Origin: Hypomyces perniciosus
Lineage: Eukaryota > Ascomycota > Sordariomycetes > Hypocreales > Hypocreaceae
DNA: 64,000 nt
Assembly: GCA_008477525.1 (NCBI GenBank)
Contig: SPDT01000005.1
Location: 3,534,001 to 3,598,000, forward strand
Direction of reading: 5' to 3'
How positions within the stretch are numbered: position 1 is the stretch's first letter; the number at the start of each line of letters is the position of its first letter. This document shows, in pieces, positions 1 to 11,704 of this stretch. The notes beneath the pieces were generated by a model. That model was not told the DNA's origin. It was given only the letters and a program-made list of their open reading frames with translations, and did not search any database. The translations under genes and the position numbers were made by a program.

Positions 1-2
1 TG

Positions 3-1424
3 GCTCTTACCATTGGTCTAATCTTCATCTTATTCTTTGCAACTAATCTCACTGTTCTTTTGGTTGGTGAGATTCTGTTGGGTGAGAATCATCAGCCTTC
101 TCTCATTCAGCCTTGACAGCTAATGTGCTTTTTTTTCAGGAGTCCCAATTGGATTATTCCAGACTATTCCGGTAGTCTATGCTCTTGAGGTCTCACCTTT
201 AAGTCTCCGTGCATACCTGACCAACTATGTGAATTCATGCTGGGTACGACGGCATCTCCCGAAAACGTTCTAAGGCTTCAGCTGACGGATCCTAGGCGAT
301 CGGCCAAATCATTGCTACTGGAGTTTTACGTGGCGTTTTGAACATCGACAATGAATGGGCTTATCGTATTCCATTTGCGATTCAGTAAGAGATATTTAAA
401 GTGGAGTTAATACTACGAACGGTTCGCTGACATGAATCTTAGATGGATTTGGCCCCTTATCTTGATACCACTCCTCTTCTTTGCTCCCGAATCACCGTGG
501 TGGCTTGTCCGAAGGGGTCGACTGGAAGAAGCCAAAGAGGTTATGAGACGTCTTACTTCTCCTAAGAACGTCAACTTCGATATTGACAAGAGTGTCGCAT
601 TGATGGTTGTCACAACAGAGCATGAGCGCACCATTAATTCAGAGACGTCTTACATGGCCTGCTTCCACAGCACCAATCTCCGCCGAACAATTACTGTTAT
701 TGGTATCTACTGCATCCAGACTCTGAATGGAAACCCTCTCCGCGGATACTCGACCTATTTCTTCCAGCAAGCCGGTTTGCCTGTCACTGAATCCTTCAAT
801 TTGTCAATTGTTGGGTTTGCACTGGCACTTGTTGGTGGCGCTGCATCTGTAAGTAAAAAGGAGGGCTACTCTTGCCACCATTTACGACTACTCACGTCTC
901 GATGGCATTTGCTGACGTGAATGACGTTTTAGTGGCTCCTCCTACCCCTTTTTGGTCGACGTACCATCTACCTCTGGGGCTTGAACATCATGTTTATCAT
1001 CATGCTTCTTACCGGCGCTCTTGGAGTCCCCCAGGCGCAGTCTCCTCAAGCCAGCTTGGCATGGGGTATTGGAGCTCTTTTGCTTATTTCTTCTTTCCTC
1101 TACAATGCCACCATCGGTCCCCTGACCAACACGCTGGTTTCCGAGATTCCATCCACCATTGTTCGAAGCAAGTCGGTTGTCCTCGCCCGTTGGTGCTATG
1201 CTGTCACAACCATTATTGCTGGAGTTCTGACTCCGTATCAACTGAACCCGACTGCTTGGAATTGGTCCGCAAAGACAGGATTCTTCTGGGCCGGAGGCTG
1301 CTTGATTTCAATCGTATTCTCGTACTTTATGGTCCCGGAGCCGAAGAACCGGACTACGGCTGAGATTGATATCTTGTATGAGAGAAAGGCCGTATTGAAC
1401 AATAAGCTGCCCGTGGACCCTTGA
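3..1424 (+). CDS. MFS alpha-glucoside-type sugar permease, 5'-truncated by the window edge
   Basis: Plasma-membrane proton symporter of the sugar transporter family, closest in motifs to fungal maltose/alpha-glucoside permeases. Exons read as 3-81, 140-243, 296-384, 443-848 and 933-1424, each joined by GT-AG introns that keep the frame. The protein shows EVSPLSLRAYL in the first half, PESPWWLVRRGR after transmembrane segment 6, and the sugar-porter C-terminal half with PEPKNRTTAEID near the end. The start codon and first few membrane segments lie upstream of base 1. Substrate is inferred from family resemblance only; other disaccharide or hexose porters are possible. Next to it lies a dead glycosyltransferase gene, so there is no operon-like context. 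Confidence 0.85.
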
Positions 1425-1644
1425 AGGATCAGTAAACAGCTTGCCAGTAATACTATTAATAACTAAGTGCGCTGTAACTACAGGCAAGTAAGACGCTAAA
1501 TGCGCTATAATATACAGCCTGGACCTGGCCCACTGGTGCCGCTCCATTAACCAACAACCATCAATGTGAACCATCACGGAATACTCCGTCTTACATACTC
1601 TCCTTTTCTGCTGATGATTCCTTACGTGTACGCGGTCTTCAGCT

Positions 1645-3217
1645 GACTATGCCCATCTAGCAGTGCGTCAGAGGCTGCTTCTTCTGGTGGTGCCTTTTCT
1701 CCCCTTGCTCTTAATCGCAGGAAGCCTCTATTTTGGGCACGACAGTCGAGGCCGTCTCCCATGTCCTGCGTTTCTGCAGCATCACGAACAAGAGCATGAT
1801 AATCCACATGAGAAGCAAGTTGAGGACTGACCGGCGAAAGAAACCTCGTCTGCCGTACCCGTGCCGAATGGTTAGAGTCTCCTAAAACCCCCAATATGCC
1901 ACAACCAACTTGAGCGTTGAAATGCTGACTTCTATTCCATTGCAGGTCATGTTCTAACCGCAGCCAATATCACGATATATCTTGACGAAATAATAGGCAG
2001 GGAAAGCACAAAAATACCGAATTTCGGGTGTTTAGCGGTTAATGGTACAAGATACGAGTCTCGGAACGTGGCAAGCCAGTCGGACAGGAATGTCCGATAT
2101 TACTTTGCGCTCGACTTGTGGCAATGCCTGTCCGTATTGTCTCGTTTGCTTGGCAGTATAGTCGAGGCTATTCGTTTCCTTGGGCCGGCTCACTGCGCGC
2201 TTTACTTTTGTTGAAGGAAACTCGAATGACGGAACTGCTGATGTCCTAGCAGCTTTACAACCCCAACTCGAAGATATTGGCGTTTCTTACTCATTCCAAA
2301 CTTCGCCTATTGACCCGGTTCAAGGTGATCGCATTGCCAAGCTTGTCGAGCTACGGAATATGGCCCTCAAGCCACTCCTTGACAGTGGCCGCGTGAATAA
2401 CGAGACTACTATCATCTTTTTCAATGACGTGGCTCTCTGCCCGGACGATATTCTCGAACTGGTCTTCCAGCGACAGAATATAGGGACTGATATGACCTGT
2501 GCTATGCATTGAACCTATGTTGGCCAAGGTCCAACGTTCTATGACGTATGGGTCGCCCGTGGAATCAATGGGGACTCGTTGCTCGACATCCCTCCTGATG
2601 GTAACTGGAATTCGGCGTGGAATTTATTCTGGAATACCAAGGACGCGCGAGCGCGCTTCCACTCACTCCAGCCATTTCAGGTTTTCTCATGCTGGAACGG
2701 CGCGACGGCTTTCAGTGCGCGGCCAGTTATCCAGAAGAACATACGCTTCAGAGGGCCAAATAAAATGGCCGTTGAGTGCGAGCAGGGTGAGCCTCAGCTA
2801 TTCTGTAAGGACCTGTTGTTCCATTGCTTTGGGAAGATTGCCGTAGTGCCTACAGTCAATATTGAATACTCTATAGAGAAAGGAAAGTTGATTAAGGAGG
2901 CAAAGGGCTTTGCATCGGACCTTGCGGCAGGGCAGAATTTGGCCGACAACAAGGTCAATTGGCGGCTACAACCGCCAGAGAAAGCGAAGTGTATGCCGAC
3001 ATGGGCAAACCAGCTTTGGCAGCTGTGGAATGAGACCTTGTCAAAGGCAAATAAGACACAGGTATTACAGATTAAGTGCCATTTTCTGTGCGTTCCTACC
3101 CCCGTTCTCGGTGGCTACCTTATTGATGACAATGGTTGTTCTTTAAGACATCATAAACTTCGCTCATCCTCGCGATTGTATTACAATGTGTCCATCTCTA
3201 GCTACTCCTACAGATAG
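1645..3217 (+). pseudogene. GT69 / Cap59-CMT1-type alpha-1,3-mannosyltransferase pseudogene
   Basis: The reading resembles the cryptococcal mannosyltransferase 1 family (GT69), Golgi type II membrane enzymes. A signal-anchor-like stretch rich in Leu/Val is readable at about 1650-1740. The catalytic region reads YYFALDL (about 2100), RLLGSIVEAIRFLGP, VEGNSNDGTADVL (from 2207), FFNDVALCPDD and, after the break, DGNWNSAWNLFWN, FQVFSCWNG and GEPQLFCKDL. It cannot be translated intact. A TGA lies near 1822. The frame shifts by one base near 2208 in the run ACTTTTGTTGAA. A TGA at 2512, where family members have Trp in TCAMDWTYVG, cuts the catalytic domain. The 3' end overlaps the stop of the convergent Zn2Cys6 gene. 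Limits are approximate, and upstream intron positions were not resolved. Confidence 0.75.
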
Positions 3218-4998
3218 GGAGGCGAGACGCCAAAGTATCTCACGCAAAAATATTTCGAGGTAACCCGCCTCTCCTTTCGCAGCTGAGCATCTGAGAGCGC
3301 TTTACCAAACGATGCAAAGAAGTCGCTTCGGCAGATGGGGTCTTTGATCTGTCCCAATCTTTCCACAGCCCATTGGTTCTCTTCACGATCCATACACTCA
3401 ATCGCATACAAAAATAACGGACGAAGATACCCCGGGTTGAGCTTGTCTCCATCAAAGGCATTCCAATCCCCATCGATGATTTCCCGAATTCGGCGCATTG
3501 CTTGCTTCGATTCCGTGAATTCAGTCACCGGATCACCCAGGACACGACCCATTTCGACGAATTCGGCGTGATATGCCGCTGTACATACTCCAATGAGTGT
3601 TATGATCGGGTCGGCAATCTTTGGTCCAAGATGAGTCCGAAGGTCCTCAGCTTTCTGGCGCTCCGTGGCTGAGCGGCTTTCCCAGAGGCTGTGAAGTCGG
3701 GTTTTAATGTGCGTCATGTGTTGGGCGACTTCTTCCTGATCTATACCCGTTGTTCGAGAGCGGTGGTAGTGTGTTAACCTGGTGATGTCACCAGAAATCA
3801 TTTGCAGCTGGAAGTAGAAGTCGAAGATAGGTGTGCTGAGCATTTCGTATAGATGAGTCGGTGTGTCTACACTTTGATCGAGAGGAGATGTGAGATTGGG
3901 TATTCCTTGGTTGCGCTTGGGTAACAGACTAGTGACAGCGTCTGAGATGACCCCCGTGCCTCCTCCCCGTATCGTTGTTGTCTCAAGTAATCTCAGCCAT
4001 GCGATGAGTCGTGAAGAAAGTGGTGAGTGAGGGTGTTCATTTTGTGCCCAAGCCTCAAGTCTGTTGATGAAGACCTCACTGGGCTCCTTGATAATTGATG
4101 CCATTTCATAATAAACGACTTCGAACAGACATAGAAGAAACGCGGTCGCAAGAACTGTGTCGAAATCCTGGGCTCTATCGGCCACGAGCTTCTCATACTC
4201 ATATTTTGAAGCATGGTAAAGAGATAGAGCCTTGGACTGAGGCAGGCTATAGAGCTGCGCCGTGTAAAGCGCTGCAACTGCCACTATAGCGGAAGCCACG
4301 GCAGCATTGGACATCCCAAGATCGACAAGATCGACCTTCATGCGTCGCCAATTGACGTTATCATAGGGTGTGATCGAAGGACTATCCACCGCTTGCAGGA
4401 AGAAGGAAAACGATAGCTGTAGAGGAACCTCGCGAGCTGCCAATAGATCCATTGTCGTGGTCAATTCGATATCTCGGGAGATCAAGTCTGACGTCGAGAC
4501 AGTGTCGAACTCTGTGTCATCCATTCCATCGGATCTTGCATTTTGACGCCGCAATGCCTTCTCCAAACGCGCCGTGACATCCACGATTGAGCTATCGGGG
4601 GATAAGAACGGATCTTCTGCGCCTCCCCAGGAAATATTGGCAGCGTCATCTTGTCGAAACGTTTCTGAGACCACGCAATTTTGTTCCTCAGAGAGAGGGC
4701 TTGGGTATGATTGTGAAATTGGGCCTGCATCTCGTGATAGTCCGACTCCAGATGAGTGAACGGGTTCGTCCACGGGGGCAGTCGAAAAGCCTAACCCAGT
4801 ATTTGGATGTTGCTCGCCTTTTCTGGGCTTATAGACACAACGTCGCTTCAACCTTGTGCAATTATTGCAAATCGGCCGCAGCTCATCGCATTTTACTTTC
4901 CTAGAGCGGCAAGTGAGACACCCGCTCCGGACACGGCCTCGATAGCCATGATTCTGCACTCCGTGGGCTCTCGATTCTTGTGCCGACTCCGCCTCCAT
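3208..4998 (-). CDS. Zn2Cys6 transcription factor with fungal-specific C-terminal domain
   Basis: Single-exon gene for a 596-residue nuclear DNA-binding regulator. The binuclear zinc cluster is complete: Cys27, Cys30, Cys37, Cys44, Cys47 and Cys54 with spacing 2-6-6-2-6, and basic residues RSRKVKC between the first Cys pair and the third. An Arg-rich linker follows, then a long alpha-helical region (about 160-590) of the type seen in Fungal_trans_2 proteins. The ATG at 4998 was chosen; the open frame extends nine codons upstream but without an ATG. Its targets are unknown. The neighbouring sugar permease could be one, but nothing in the sequence proves it. Confidence 0.9.
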   Translation of the reverse strand: MEAESAQESRAHGVQNHGYRGRVRSGCLTCRSRKVKCDELRPICNNCTRLKRRCVYKPRKGEQHPNTGLGFSTAPVDEPVHSSGVGLSRDAGPISQSYPSPLSEEQNCVVSETFRQDDAANISWGGAEDPFLSPDSSIVDVTARLEKALRRQNARSDGMDDTEFDTVSTSDLISRDIELTTTMDLLAAREVPLQLSFSFFLQAVDSPSITPYDNVNWRRMKVDLVDLGMSNAAVASAIVAVAALYTAQLYSLPQSKALSLYHASKYEYEKLVADRAQDFDTVLATAFLLCLFEVVYYEMASIIKEPSEVFINRLEAWAQNEHPHSPLSSRLIAWLRLLETTTIRGGGTGVISDAVTSLLPKRNQGIPNLTSPLDQSVDTPTHLYEMLSTPIFDFYFQLQMISGDITRLTHYHRSRTTGIDQEEVAQHMTHIKTRLHSLWESRSATERQKAEDLRTHLGPKIADPIITLIGVCTAAYHAEFVEMGRVLGDPVTEFTESKQAMRRIREIIDGDWNAFDGDKLNPGYLRPLFLYAIECMDREENQWAVERLGQIKDPICRSDFFASFGKALSDAQLRKERRVTSKYFCVRYFGVSPPYL

Positions 4999-5025
4999 AG
5001 TGATGACGATTTGCCATGAGCACAA

Positions 5026-7340
5026 AAACTGAAGATGAGGAGTGCAATCTGACGTGCCTGGATGCCCCCAAACGACCCTCCTCTCGTTACCCCAATCACG
5101 TGGCCCTGAATATTCGTGTCAATTGGCTCTGGCGTCTAAATTGGTGGATTGGTAGACAGACTAATGCTGAGAACTATAAAAACTAGTGTTGTTTAATTCT
5201 GTACGAAGCACGGGGTGATTCCTACTACTACTGCATGAAACAGTTTAGTCTGCAATGGGGTTACGCGTAAATACAATCCGAGTTATGTTGTTGAGACCCA
5301 AGTTTTATATGGACTGATGGTATGTAGGTATATCGTTCTCACCCTCACTCCTAGGTATACATAGAAGCATATAGCCTCAAGACTGAGTGAACAGATTATA
5401 GAAATTCACACGATAAAATTAAAATACCATATGAACCCATGGATGACAAGAAATCATTGGCAAATTTTGCATGGGCATAACCCCCCTCGGTTAGCTGCAA
5501 AACGACAAACTGAACGGTCCCATATGAGCGGCTTGAGAGTTCATAGTCAGCAACCCATTGAGAAAACGCTCTTAAGTGACGAAATTACAGGCTTTAGCCA
5601 AAACCTCAACTATTGCTTGCTAGACCAGATGGCCTTATAGAAATGGACACCTTGTCTAGGTTATCCCCGTCATGAGTGAAAAATAACAGGATTTGACTCG
5701 TCTACTTGGAAGTTACATGATGGTGATTCTCTTATTCAAACGAATGCTTCGTTATTTTGTCATATTCATTAATGCTTATATATGATAGGTTCACTAATCT
5801 TTCACTTGCTTAATGTAATGCCTTGATACCTACACAGTTATAAAATATTTATCAGTTATTAATTCCATGGTAGTATAGTAGGGTAAGAAGGAATAATTGC
5901 CACAAGGAGCTGACCTGTGTTTTGGAAGGAGTGAGATATCAAGGATCTTGTATCTCTGCCCTAAGGGTCCCAGGAGCAAGGACAGACTCAAATTTCCGTA
6001 TCTAGCTGCCATTGCGAGAAGAATCGTAAATAGGTTCGTTTCGTTATCCATCCAAACGCTTCACCGCTAAAGTTTTTATTTACTTACTGGCGATAGGAAC
6101 GTCGAACCACTTCATTCACCAAAAGGATGAAAAGAAAAACGTCATTCTCAGATGAAGGACTGTAAGTCATTTTAATGCAAGCAACTACAACATCAGTTCG
6201 AAATATACGAACGGCTACCGACTTCTCATACTCGTAAGACCGGCATGTTTGATCCCAATGTCAGGAGCCAGCCGGAGGACCACGGAAGCAACGCTGTATT
6301 ACGAGGGACTGTGAGGAGGAACGCTCGCACTAACGGAAGGTCACGGAGGAAGGAAGTCGACCTTCGGAGCATGAGAGCTATAATAGGGGCCCTTTCCTCT
6401 TGAGAAGAAAGGGCAGAGATCAATACAGCCACTGCCTGCTCGCCTACTTCGTACTCACTGCGCTCCAGACTCTATCACTCTTATCAATCACAGATCAACA
6501 GTATAAGGGCTCATTTGCAGATGCATACAATGATAGAATTCGACACTCTTGCTGATCCCAAGTTAGGTGGGAAAAGCTGCTGCTTAAATACATGAATTTG
6601 CTAACCATCCGGGTTCTTACAGACTATCCGGGTTCTTACAGGCTAGTTAGGAATAAAGGAATGTGCCGTGATGTGGAGTTATCCGTTACTGAGGTTGACA
6701 ACTCTCTTCCTGTGACCACCCACTCTTAACACCCAACGAGAATAATGGGGATAGAGGGATAGATTATATGTGCCCAAGGCTTCCAAGATTCATAGTACAC
6801 AGTTTCATCAATTTCAGGGAGCGATATGAGGCAATTATGGCCTAGGATATAAATTAAAAGGGATGTTGATTATGCCATTTTGGCAATGCAATGAACTTTA
6901 TCATGATACGACGACTAATGAAATTGAATACTACTCACTGAAGTGAATATTACTTTTCAAAGTACTAATTCTCATAGATGTATGCGATATAAGTATAGTA
7001 TGAAGTAAAAGCTTGACGCGAGCTGTCGTGATTTGTGTCACCGACCTTCCATTCAGCATATTTGACTCAAAATCTTCTAAAACAAGGAACGAAATCCACC
7101 GCATGATCCACTGGTATTGCATGTTTCTGTCTCAAGTGCTGCCAAGGCGATTTAGTATCCCTAGGCCCCTTCCGCCCGGCCTCTCCAAGACTTAATAGTA
7201 GGTATGCATCTAGAGGTATGCTCTAGGCCAGTGGAAATAACTATATACACTTTTTTAACAGGGGCATCATCCAAATCCTCACAGAGACGGCGAAGAGGAT
7301 GAAAGGGACGATTTCTCTACGATATACTGCTCAATATCAG
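5026..7340. other. Gene-poor spacer
   Basis: No convincing coding exon on either strand; only short open frames without family motifs. The stretch is AT-rich from about 5300 to 6100 and from 6800 to 7250. A small tandem duplication lies at 6607-6641. Confidence 0.6.
6607..6641 (+). repeat. Two-copy 16-bp direct repeat, period 19
   Basis: ATCCGGGTTCTTACAG occurs at 6607-6622 and again at 6626-6641. Confidence 0.9.
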
Positions 7341-7344
7341 TTAC

Positions 7345-7717
7345 CCATTATGGCAGCTCGGATTGTGCCATCTGCGGGGGCGCAGAAACGTGGACAAGAG
7401 GTAGGTCCCTATCATGTAACCAGCCTAATTCCGGTAGTACATGTGACTACTTGGCAGGATCTTCAATTTATCCTACAAACTTGCCTAGCAAGTCTTGGGC
7501 GAAACACACAAGGTGAGAGAACTGGTTGTTGGACTAAAAGGCAGAGAGGCCATTGGTGGAAAAACTTTGGGACACTGAGAGTAACCCTCCGTATATTGAG
7601 ACTCTGATTCAATTATATCAGGATTCTGCCAAGACAGTTCCTGCGAACGGATGTATGTATATAAGGAATGGTGAATTCGCCTCCAAAGATGGTAAACTCC
7701 CGGACAAAACAAAGTGA
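7345..7717 (+). pseudogene. Possible decayed coding fragment, family not recognised
   Basis: One reading gives a codon-like run: YGSSDCAICGG at about 7348-7385, a possible small intron, then NLPSKSWAKHTR, a TGA, NWLLD, a TAA, and an open run of about 50 codons to the TGA at 7715. Both internal stops could be C-to-T changes of CGA and CAA, the pattern produced by repeat-induced point mutation. The relic runs into the promoter of the lyase gene that follows. No family was recognised, so this may be chance. Confidence 0.25.
7658..7665 (+). promoter_or_regulatory. TATA-box candidate of the polysaccharide lyase gene
   Basis: TATATAAG, 97 bases upstream of the ATG at 7762. Confidence 0.5.
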
Positions 7718-7761
7718 ACTTGAAGATTGAAAGCTTTCTGCACAGAAGCACACATTCCAAA

Positions 7762-8514
7762 ATGGCCCCCAAATCTTCAATCAGCTTTCTTCTCACACTT
7801 CTGCCATTCACTGTGATGGCTCTCAATCCGAACTGCTCCCCTGGCGGCAATTTCGACATGGGATTTTGGAACCTCCAACTCCCGACGGGCAGCCCTGGAA
7901 GCATCGACACTATCAGAAGCAGGAATCTCCAAGGCTGCAACGGCTACTCTGGGCCCACGTTCTTCACTGACCAGTCCACTGGCGAGCTGGTTATGACTGC
8001 TCCTGGTAACCCTGCCATCACCAGCTGCGCAACCACCTCAGGCAGCTCCCACTGTAGAACTGAGCTTCGCGAGGTCCAGAAAAGCAATGGCCAGAATGCG
8101 GCTTGGCCTCCCACCGGGACAAACACGCTCACGGTGACCATGAAAGTCATCCAAGCCGATGACGGTACTCACGGGACCGCCATTGGCCAGGTCTTCGCCA
8201 GCCAGGCGAGCAAGCCTCTAGCAGAGATGTATTACAGTCGCGGGGGGAAGATTGTGGTTGGTGTGAAACCCAACGCCACCGGCAACCAGATCATCACGCA
8301 ACTCGGCACTGTTCCAGTCGGACAACAGTTCACCTACCAGATGTCGTATTCTAACAACGTTTTGAGCATCTCTATCAATGGTAACAGGACTCCGCTGAGT
8401 ACATATGAATGGAACTCGCCTTTGTGCTACTTCAAGGCCGGAAATTACAACCAGGCCAAGACCGCTGCCAGCTCTGAAGTCCGCATCACTTCTATCGTCG
8501 TCAACCACTCCTAA
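7762..8514 (+). CDS. Secreted polysaccharide lyase, alginate lyase-2 fold (PL7/PL20 type)
   Basis: Intronless gene for a 250-residue extracellular protein expected to cut uronic-acid polysaccharides (glucuronan or alginate type) by beta-elimination. Residues 1-20 form a signal peptide ending near VMA-LNP. Family motifs in order: WNLQLPTGS, the strand HCRTELREV with the substrate-binding Arg/Glu, IGQVF where bacterial PL7 enzymes have QIH or QVH, and the C-terminal CYFKAGNYNQ. The length is close to that of fungal glucuronan lyases. The ATG at 7762 was taken rather than the in-frame ATG at 7714 because the signal peptide follows it directly. PL20 rather than PL7 is an inference; substrate specificity is open. 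Confidence 0.8.
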   Translation: MAPKSSISFLLTLLPFTVMALNPNCSPGGNFDMGFWNLQLPTGSPGSIDTIRSRNLQGCNGYSGPTFFTDQSTGELVMTAPGNPAITSCATTSGSSHCRTELREVQKSNGQNAAWPPTGTNTLTVTMKVIQADDGTHGTAIGQVFASQASKPLAEMYYSRGGKIVVGVKPNATGNQIITQLGTVPVGQQFTYQMSYSNNVLSISINGNRTPLSTYEWNSPLCYFKAGNYNQAKTAASSEVRITSIVVNHS

Positions 8515-10060
8515 AAGACTATGATACCTCAAGGTCGGACGGAGAGAAGAAGTTGTGGGTATGAAGGCGGATTTGTGATGGAATCTGGAGAAGAGTCATG
8601 AATAAATCATTTAAAACCCCTTGGGGAAGTTTGTTGTGGATCTTAAGCTGAATTCGGATCTCCCGCTCTCTATCAACTGATTGGTTTGATCTATGAAGCT
8701 TAATCTGTGCCACCACTCACGATGAAAGCGATGTAACGTCTTGTCTGATCAGGTGTTTGTTACATTTGGCTCTGAGCCACGTCACCCGTCACCTCGTTGA
8801 TAGGATAGTAGCACAGTAGCACAGTGAATACTGGTTAATCTTGCAGTGGATTTCGCTCCTTGTTTTAGAAGAGAGAGATTACCAATCCTCCACTCGCACA
8901 AAAATCCATGATTGCTAAACCATGCGATTCTGTCGCGTAAAGCGGATCCCATAGTCAGCACATTCATTTCACTATACGGGTCGAAAGGCACCTGAATTCC
9001 AGCTCTATTCCTCTCTCCTGTGCATTGTTGAAGAACCGATTGTCCCGTATCTCTGATAGTTTCCTCGCCAGCCATTTTATAGTGTATCTGGAACGCGTCG
9101 CGTTCCTCTGGTCCACATCTTTAGCTCCTCCTCGAGTTCCACATCGCAATTTCCTTCGTTTCAACTTCAACAGAGCTTTCTACCTCGTCCGCACTATCCG
9201 ACAGATTCTGATTATCCTTGCGACCGACCCCTGGCGACCCTGGCAAGATGAAAATACCAGGGTGCGAGCTTGGATTGGTGGAACCACTCTTCGTATTACC
9301 AATATTGATGAGACCAAGGATGCACGAACCCGATGGGGGCGAATCCAAAAACCTGGATTCCCCCGCAATTTGTTGAACCTCTGCTCTGTGTGGGATTCGG
9401 TTTTACAAAAGAGGAAACTTGTATGCCAAGCTTGGACATCTCCTAGGCATCGGAACATATGTATGTGTTTAGCTAGTGACTAGTTCATAGGCTATCATCA
9501 CCGCAGATCCTTCATGGAGTTTCGGTATTAAGACAAATGTCCCTGTACTATTAATAATAGTTTCTCTCATAAGCAAATTCCCGTGTTGCAAGACCATAAA
9601 ACGGGCGTGACAGCGGTTCTTATGGAGTACTCTGCTTATCTTATTGTTGGACTGAGATAACTAAAGCGCAAACCGCGCGTGGACAAGTAAACAAATAGAG
9701 TTATTACACCGAACAAGCCGTTTCACAGTCGACAAACACTACTCGTACTGCTACTACTAGCAGTAATCGGATTTAGTTCCCTCTTGTCCCATTTCGGAAC
9801 TCGGTAATACGGGGTAGTACTAAATCGGCACGTAAATAGTTTGTCTCAAACATCGCGTTCAGATCTCATTCTCAGGGTAGAAAAAGATTCACGCTAGACA
9901 CTAATACAGGGAGCTCACTACGGTTCTACTAGTTTCTTGTCCCTAAATTGGTTCAGATTAGTCCCAACAGATTAAGGATAGCGACAATATCGGGTAGGAG
10001 ATGAATGGAAACCATGAGGATATTTGCCGGCTTTTCATGTCAGCACTATGACCTCGAGAT
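8515..10060. other. Spacer between lyase and chitosanase genes
   Basis: 3' region of the lyase gene followed by about 1.4 kb without recognisable exons. The open frame at 9025-9483 shows no family motif and is opposed by equally long antisense frames. Confidence 0.55.
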
Positions 10061-10061
10061 T

Positions 10062-10079
10062 TATATATATATATATATA
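10062..10079 (+). promoter_or_regulatory. (TA)n TATA-like tract upstream of the chitosanase gene
   Basis: Alternating TA run about 75 bases before the ATG at 10153, a normal distance for a fungal TATA element. Confidence 0.5.
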
Positions 10080-10152
10080 ACTGCCATATTCCCCAATGAA
10101 ATCTCCAACGTATAATCCTCGCCAAGGTCCTTAAAAGTCTCAAGAGCTCAAA

Positions 10153-11049
10153 ATGAAGAGTATAATCAAGCCTCTCATATTAAGCGGCCTCCTCGCTGCG
10201 CCAGCCCTGGCTCGAGATGTTCCCTCCAACGTCCGAAATCTCTACAACTCCATTGTTGGCCAAGGCTTCTGCAAGAATAAGCTCCAGACTGGATTCTACA
10301 GTGTGGATCATGACACCAAGGGTGCGTGTGATTCTCCACCATCTCTTCGCTTTGTTCATCTCCTAACATCAATATATGTGCAAAGACTTCAGCTACTGCG
10401 GTGACCACCTCAGTGATTACGGCATCATGTACATCCAGGGAAACAGTGGTCAGCTGACCAATATGGATATTGACTGCGATGGTGTTCTTAAGGGAGGCGA
10501 CGGCAGCTGCGGGGGCTCCACCGATACTCAGTCCGAGACCGCGTTCCGGGGCATTATCGCCAGCTACAAGAAGGGTATCAGTGATATGAATGCATATGTT
10601 CACAATTATGTCGTCCTCGGAAACAACGGCAAAAATTCCGGTTTCATCAACTTCAACCCTCAGCAGTACGGCATTCATCCCCTGTCAGTCGTCGCTGTTG
10701 TCTGCGGGAATAAGATGGTGAGTTTCATTATCCAAGTTGAATCCAGGCTTTTAGTGCAAGCAAAGACTAACATCAGTCTCAGTTCTACGGCATTTGGGGC
10801 GACACCGACGGCGGTGACGGTCCCCCAATGGTCGGCGAGGCCTCTGTCTCTATGGGTCAACTTTGCTACGGGAACGCTGTCAACGGCAACTCAGGTCATG
10901 ACCAGAACGACGTGCTCTACATAGCTTTTACTGGTGATGATGCCGTCCCCGGTGCCAATGGTGCCAACTGGGCTGCAAGTAACGCCGCCAGCTTCGAATC
11001 CTCCCTTGAGGGTCTAGGAAATCGGCTCATCCAGCGGATCACGGCCTGA
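10153..11049 (+). CDS. Secreted chitosanase, glycoside hydrolase family 75
   Basis: Endo-chitosanase that hydrolyses glucosamine linkages in deacetylated chitin, outside the cell. Exons 10153-10321, 10386-10717 and 10783-11049 give a 255-residue protein. Signal peptide 1-20 ends at PALA-RDV. The family signature GIWGDTDGG followed by MVGE is complete: Asp174 and Glu186 are the expected catalytic pair, 12 apart as in characterised fungal GH75 enzymes. Upstream, IDCDG and a TQSETAF segment also fit the family. Both introns have standard borders (GTGCGT...AAAG and GTGAGT...TCAG). Likely roles are attack on chitosan-containing walls or recycling of the fungus's own wall. Confidence 0.93.
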
Positions 11050-11704
11050 AACAGCGGCGGCTCTGGCACTCCGCTTGTTCCCCCTTCAGCCTTTCTCGGA
11101 GCAATTCTAGATACTCCTTAGAATATCTCAAGAGGATTCGCACCTATCGAATGGAGATTGTGATGGCGATCTCGTTTAGAAGCCGACAGATCGAGCTCCT
11201 GATCAGGGGGCCTTGGGTTTATTAATAATGCAACTGGTTTGCATGCTTCTGTGTAAAAAAAGACTTGCCATAAATAGCTTGAGCAACGCCTAGTTATTTT
11301 TCCTGCATCTTTCCAGCCAATGAATGATTCTACTTCTACTACTTTGGGACATATATGGTAGGTTTGTTGTATGTGCATATAAAAATACAGCAGTAGCAAT
11401 AAACTGAAATGCAACGTCACTAGCGATGGTGGTCTGCGAGATTTTGTGAGGGTCTAAGTAACATTGTTTATATGTAACATTGAATTGAAGGATCGTATAT
11501 ACATCCCACTTGACGCACCAACACCGTGGCAGTACATGGCGATCGACAAGGCAACAAAAGGGATTGACTGATGTGAGCGTCAGATGTCTTGAATAGCACT
11601 CTATATTAGCCAAAATGAGCCTCACAATAGCGTTGGGACAGCGACGCACCAAAGAATAGGCTATGTACAAGAAAGTCCCCTTTGCGAGTCAACGAATCGC
11701 GGCT
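11050..11704. other. Intergenic, no feature seen
   Basis: Downstream regions of the convergent chitosanase and peptide-precursor genes. Nothing recognisable. Confidence 0.6.

Noticed and set aside
9025..9483. 152-codon plus-strand frame as a gene
   Set aside because: No motif, no plausible splice extension, and comparable antisense frames.
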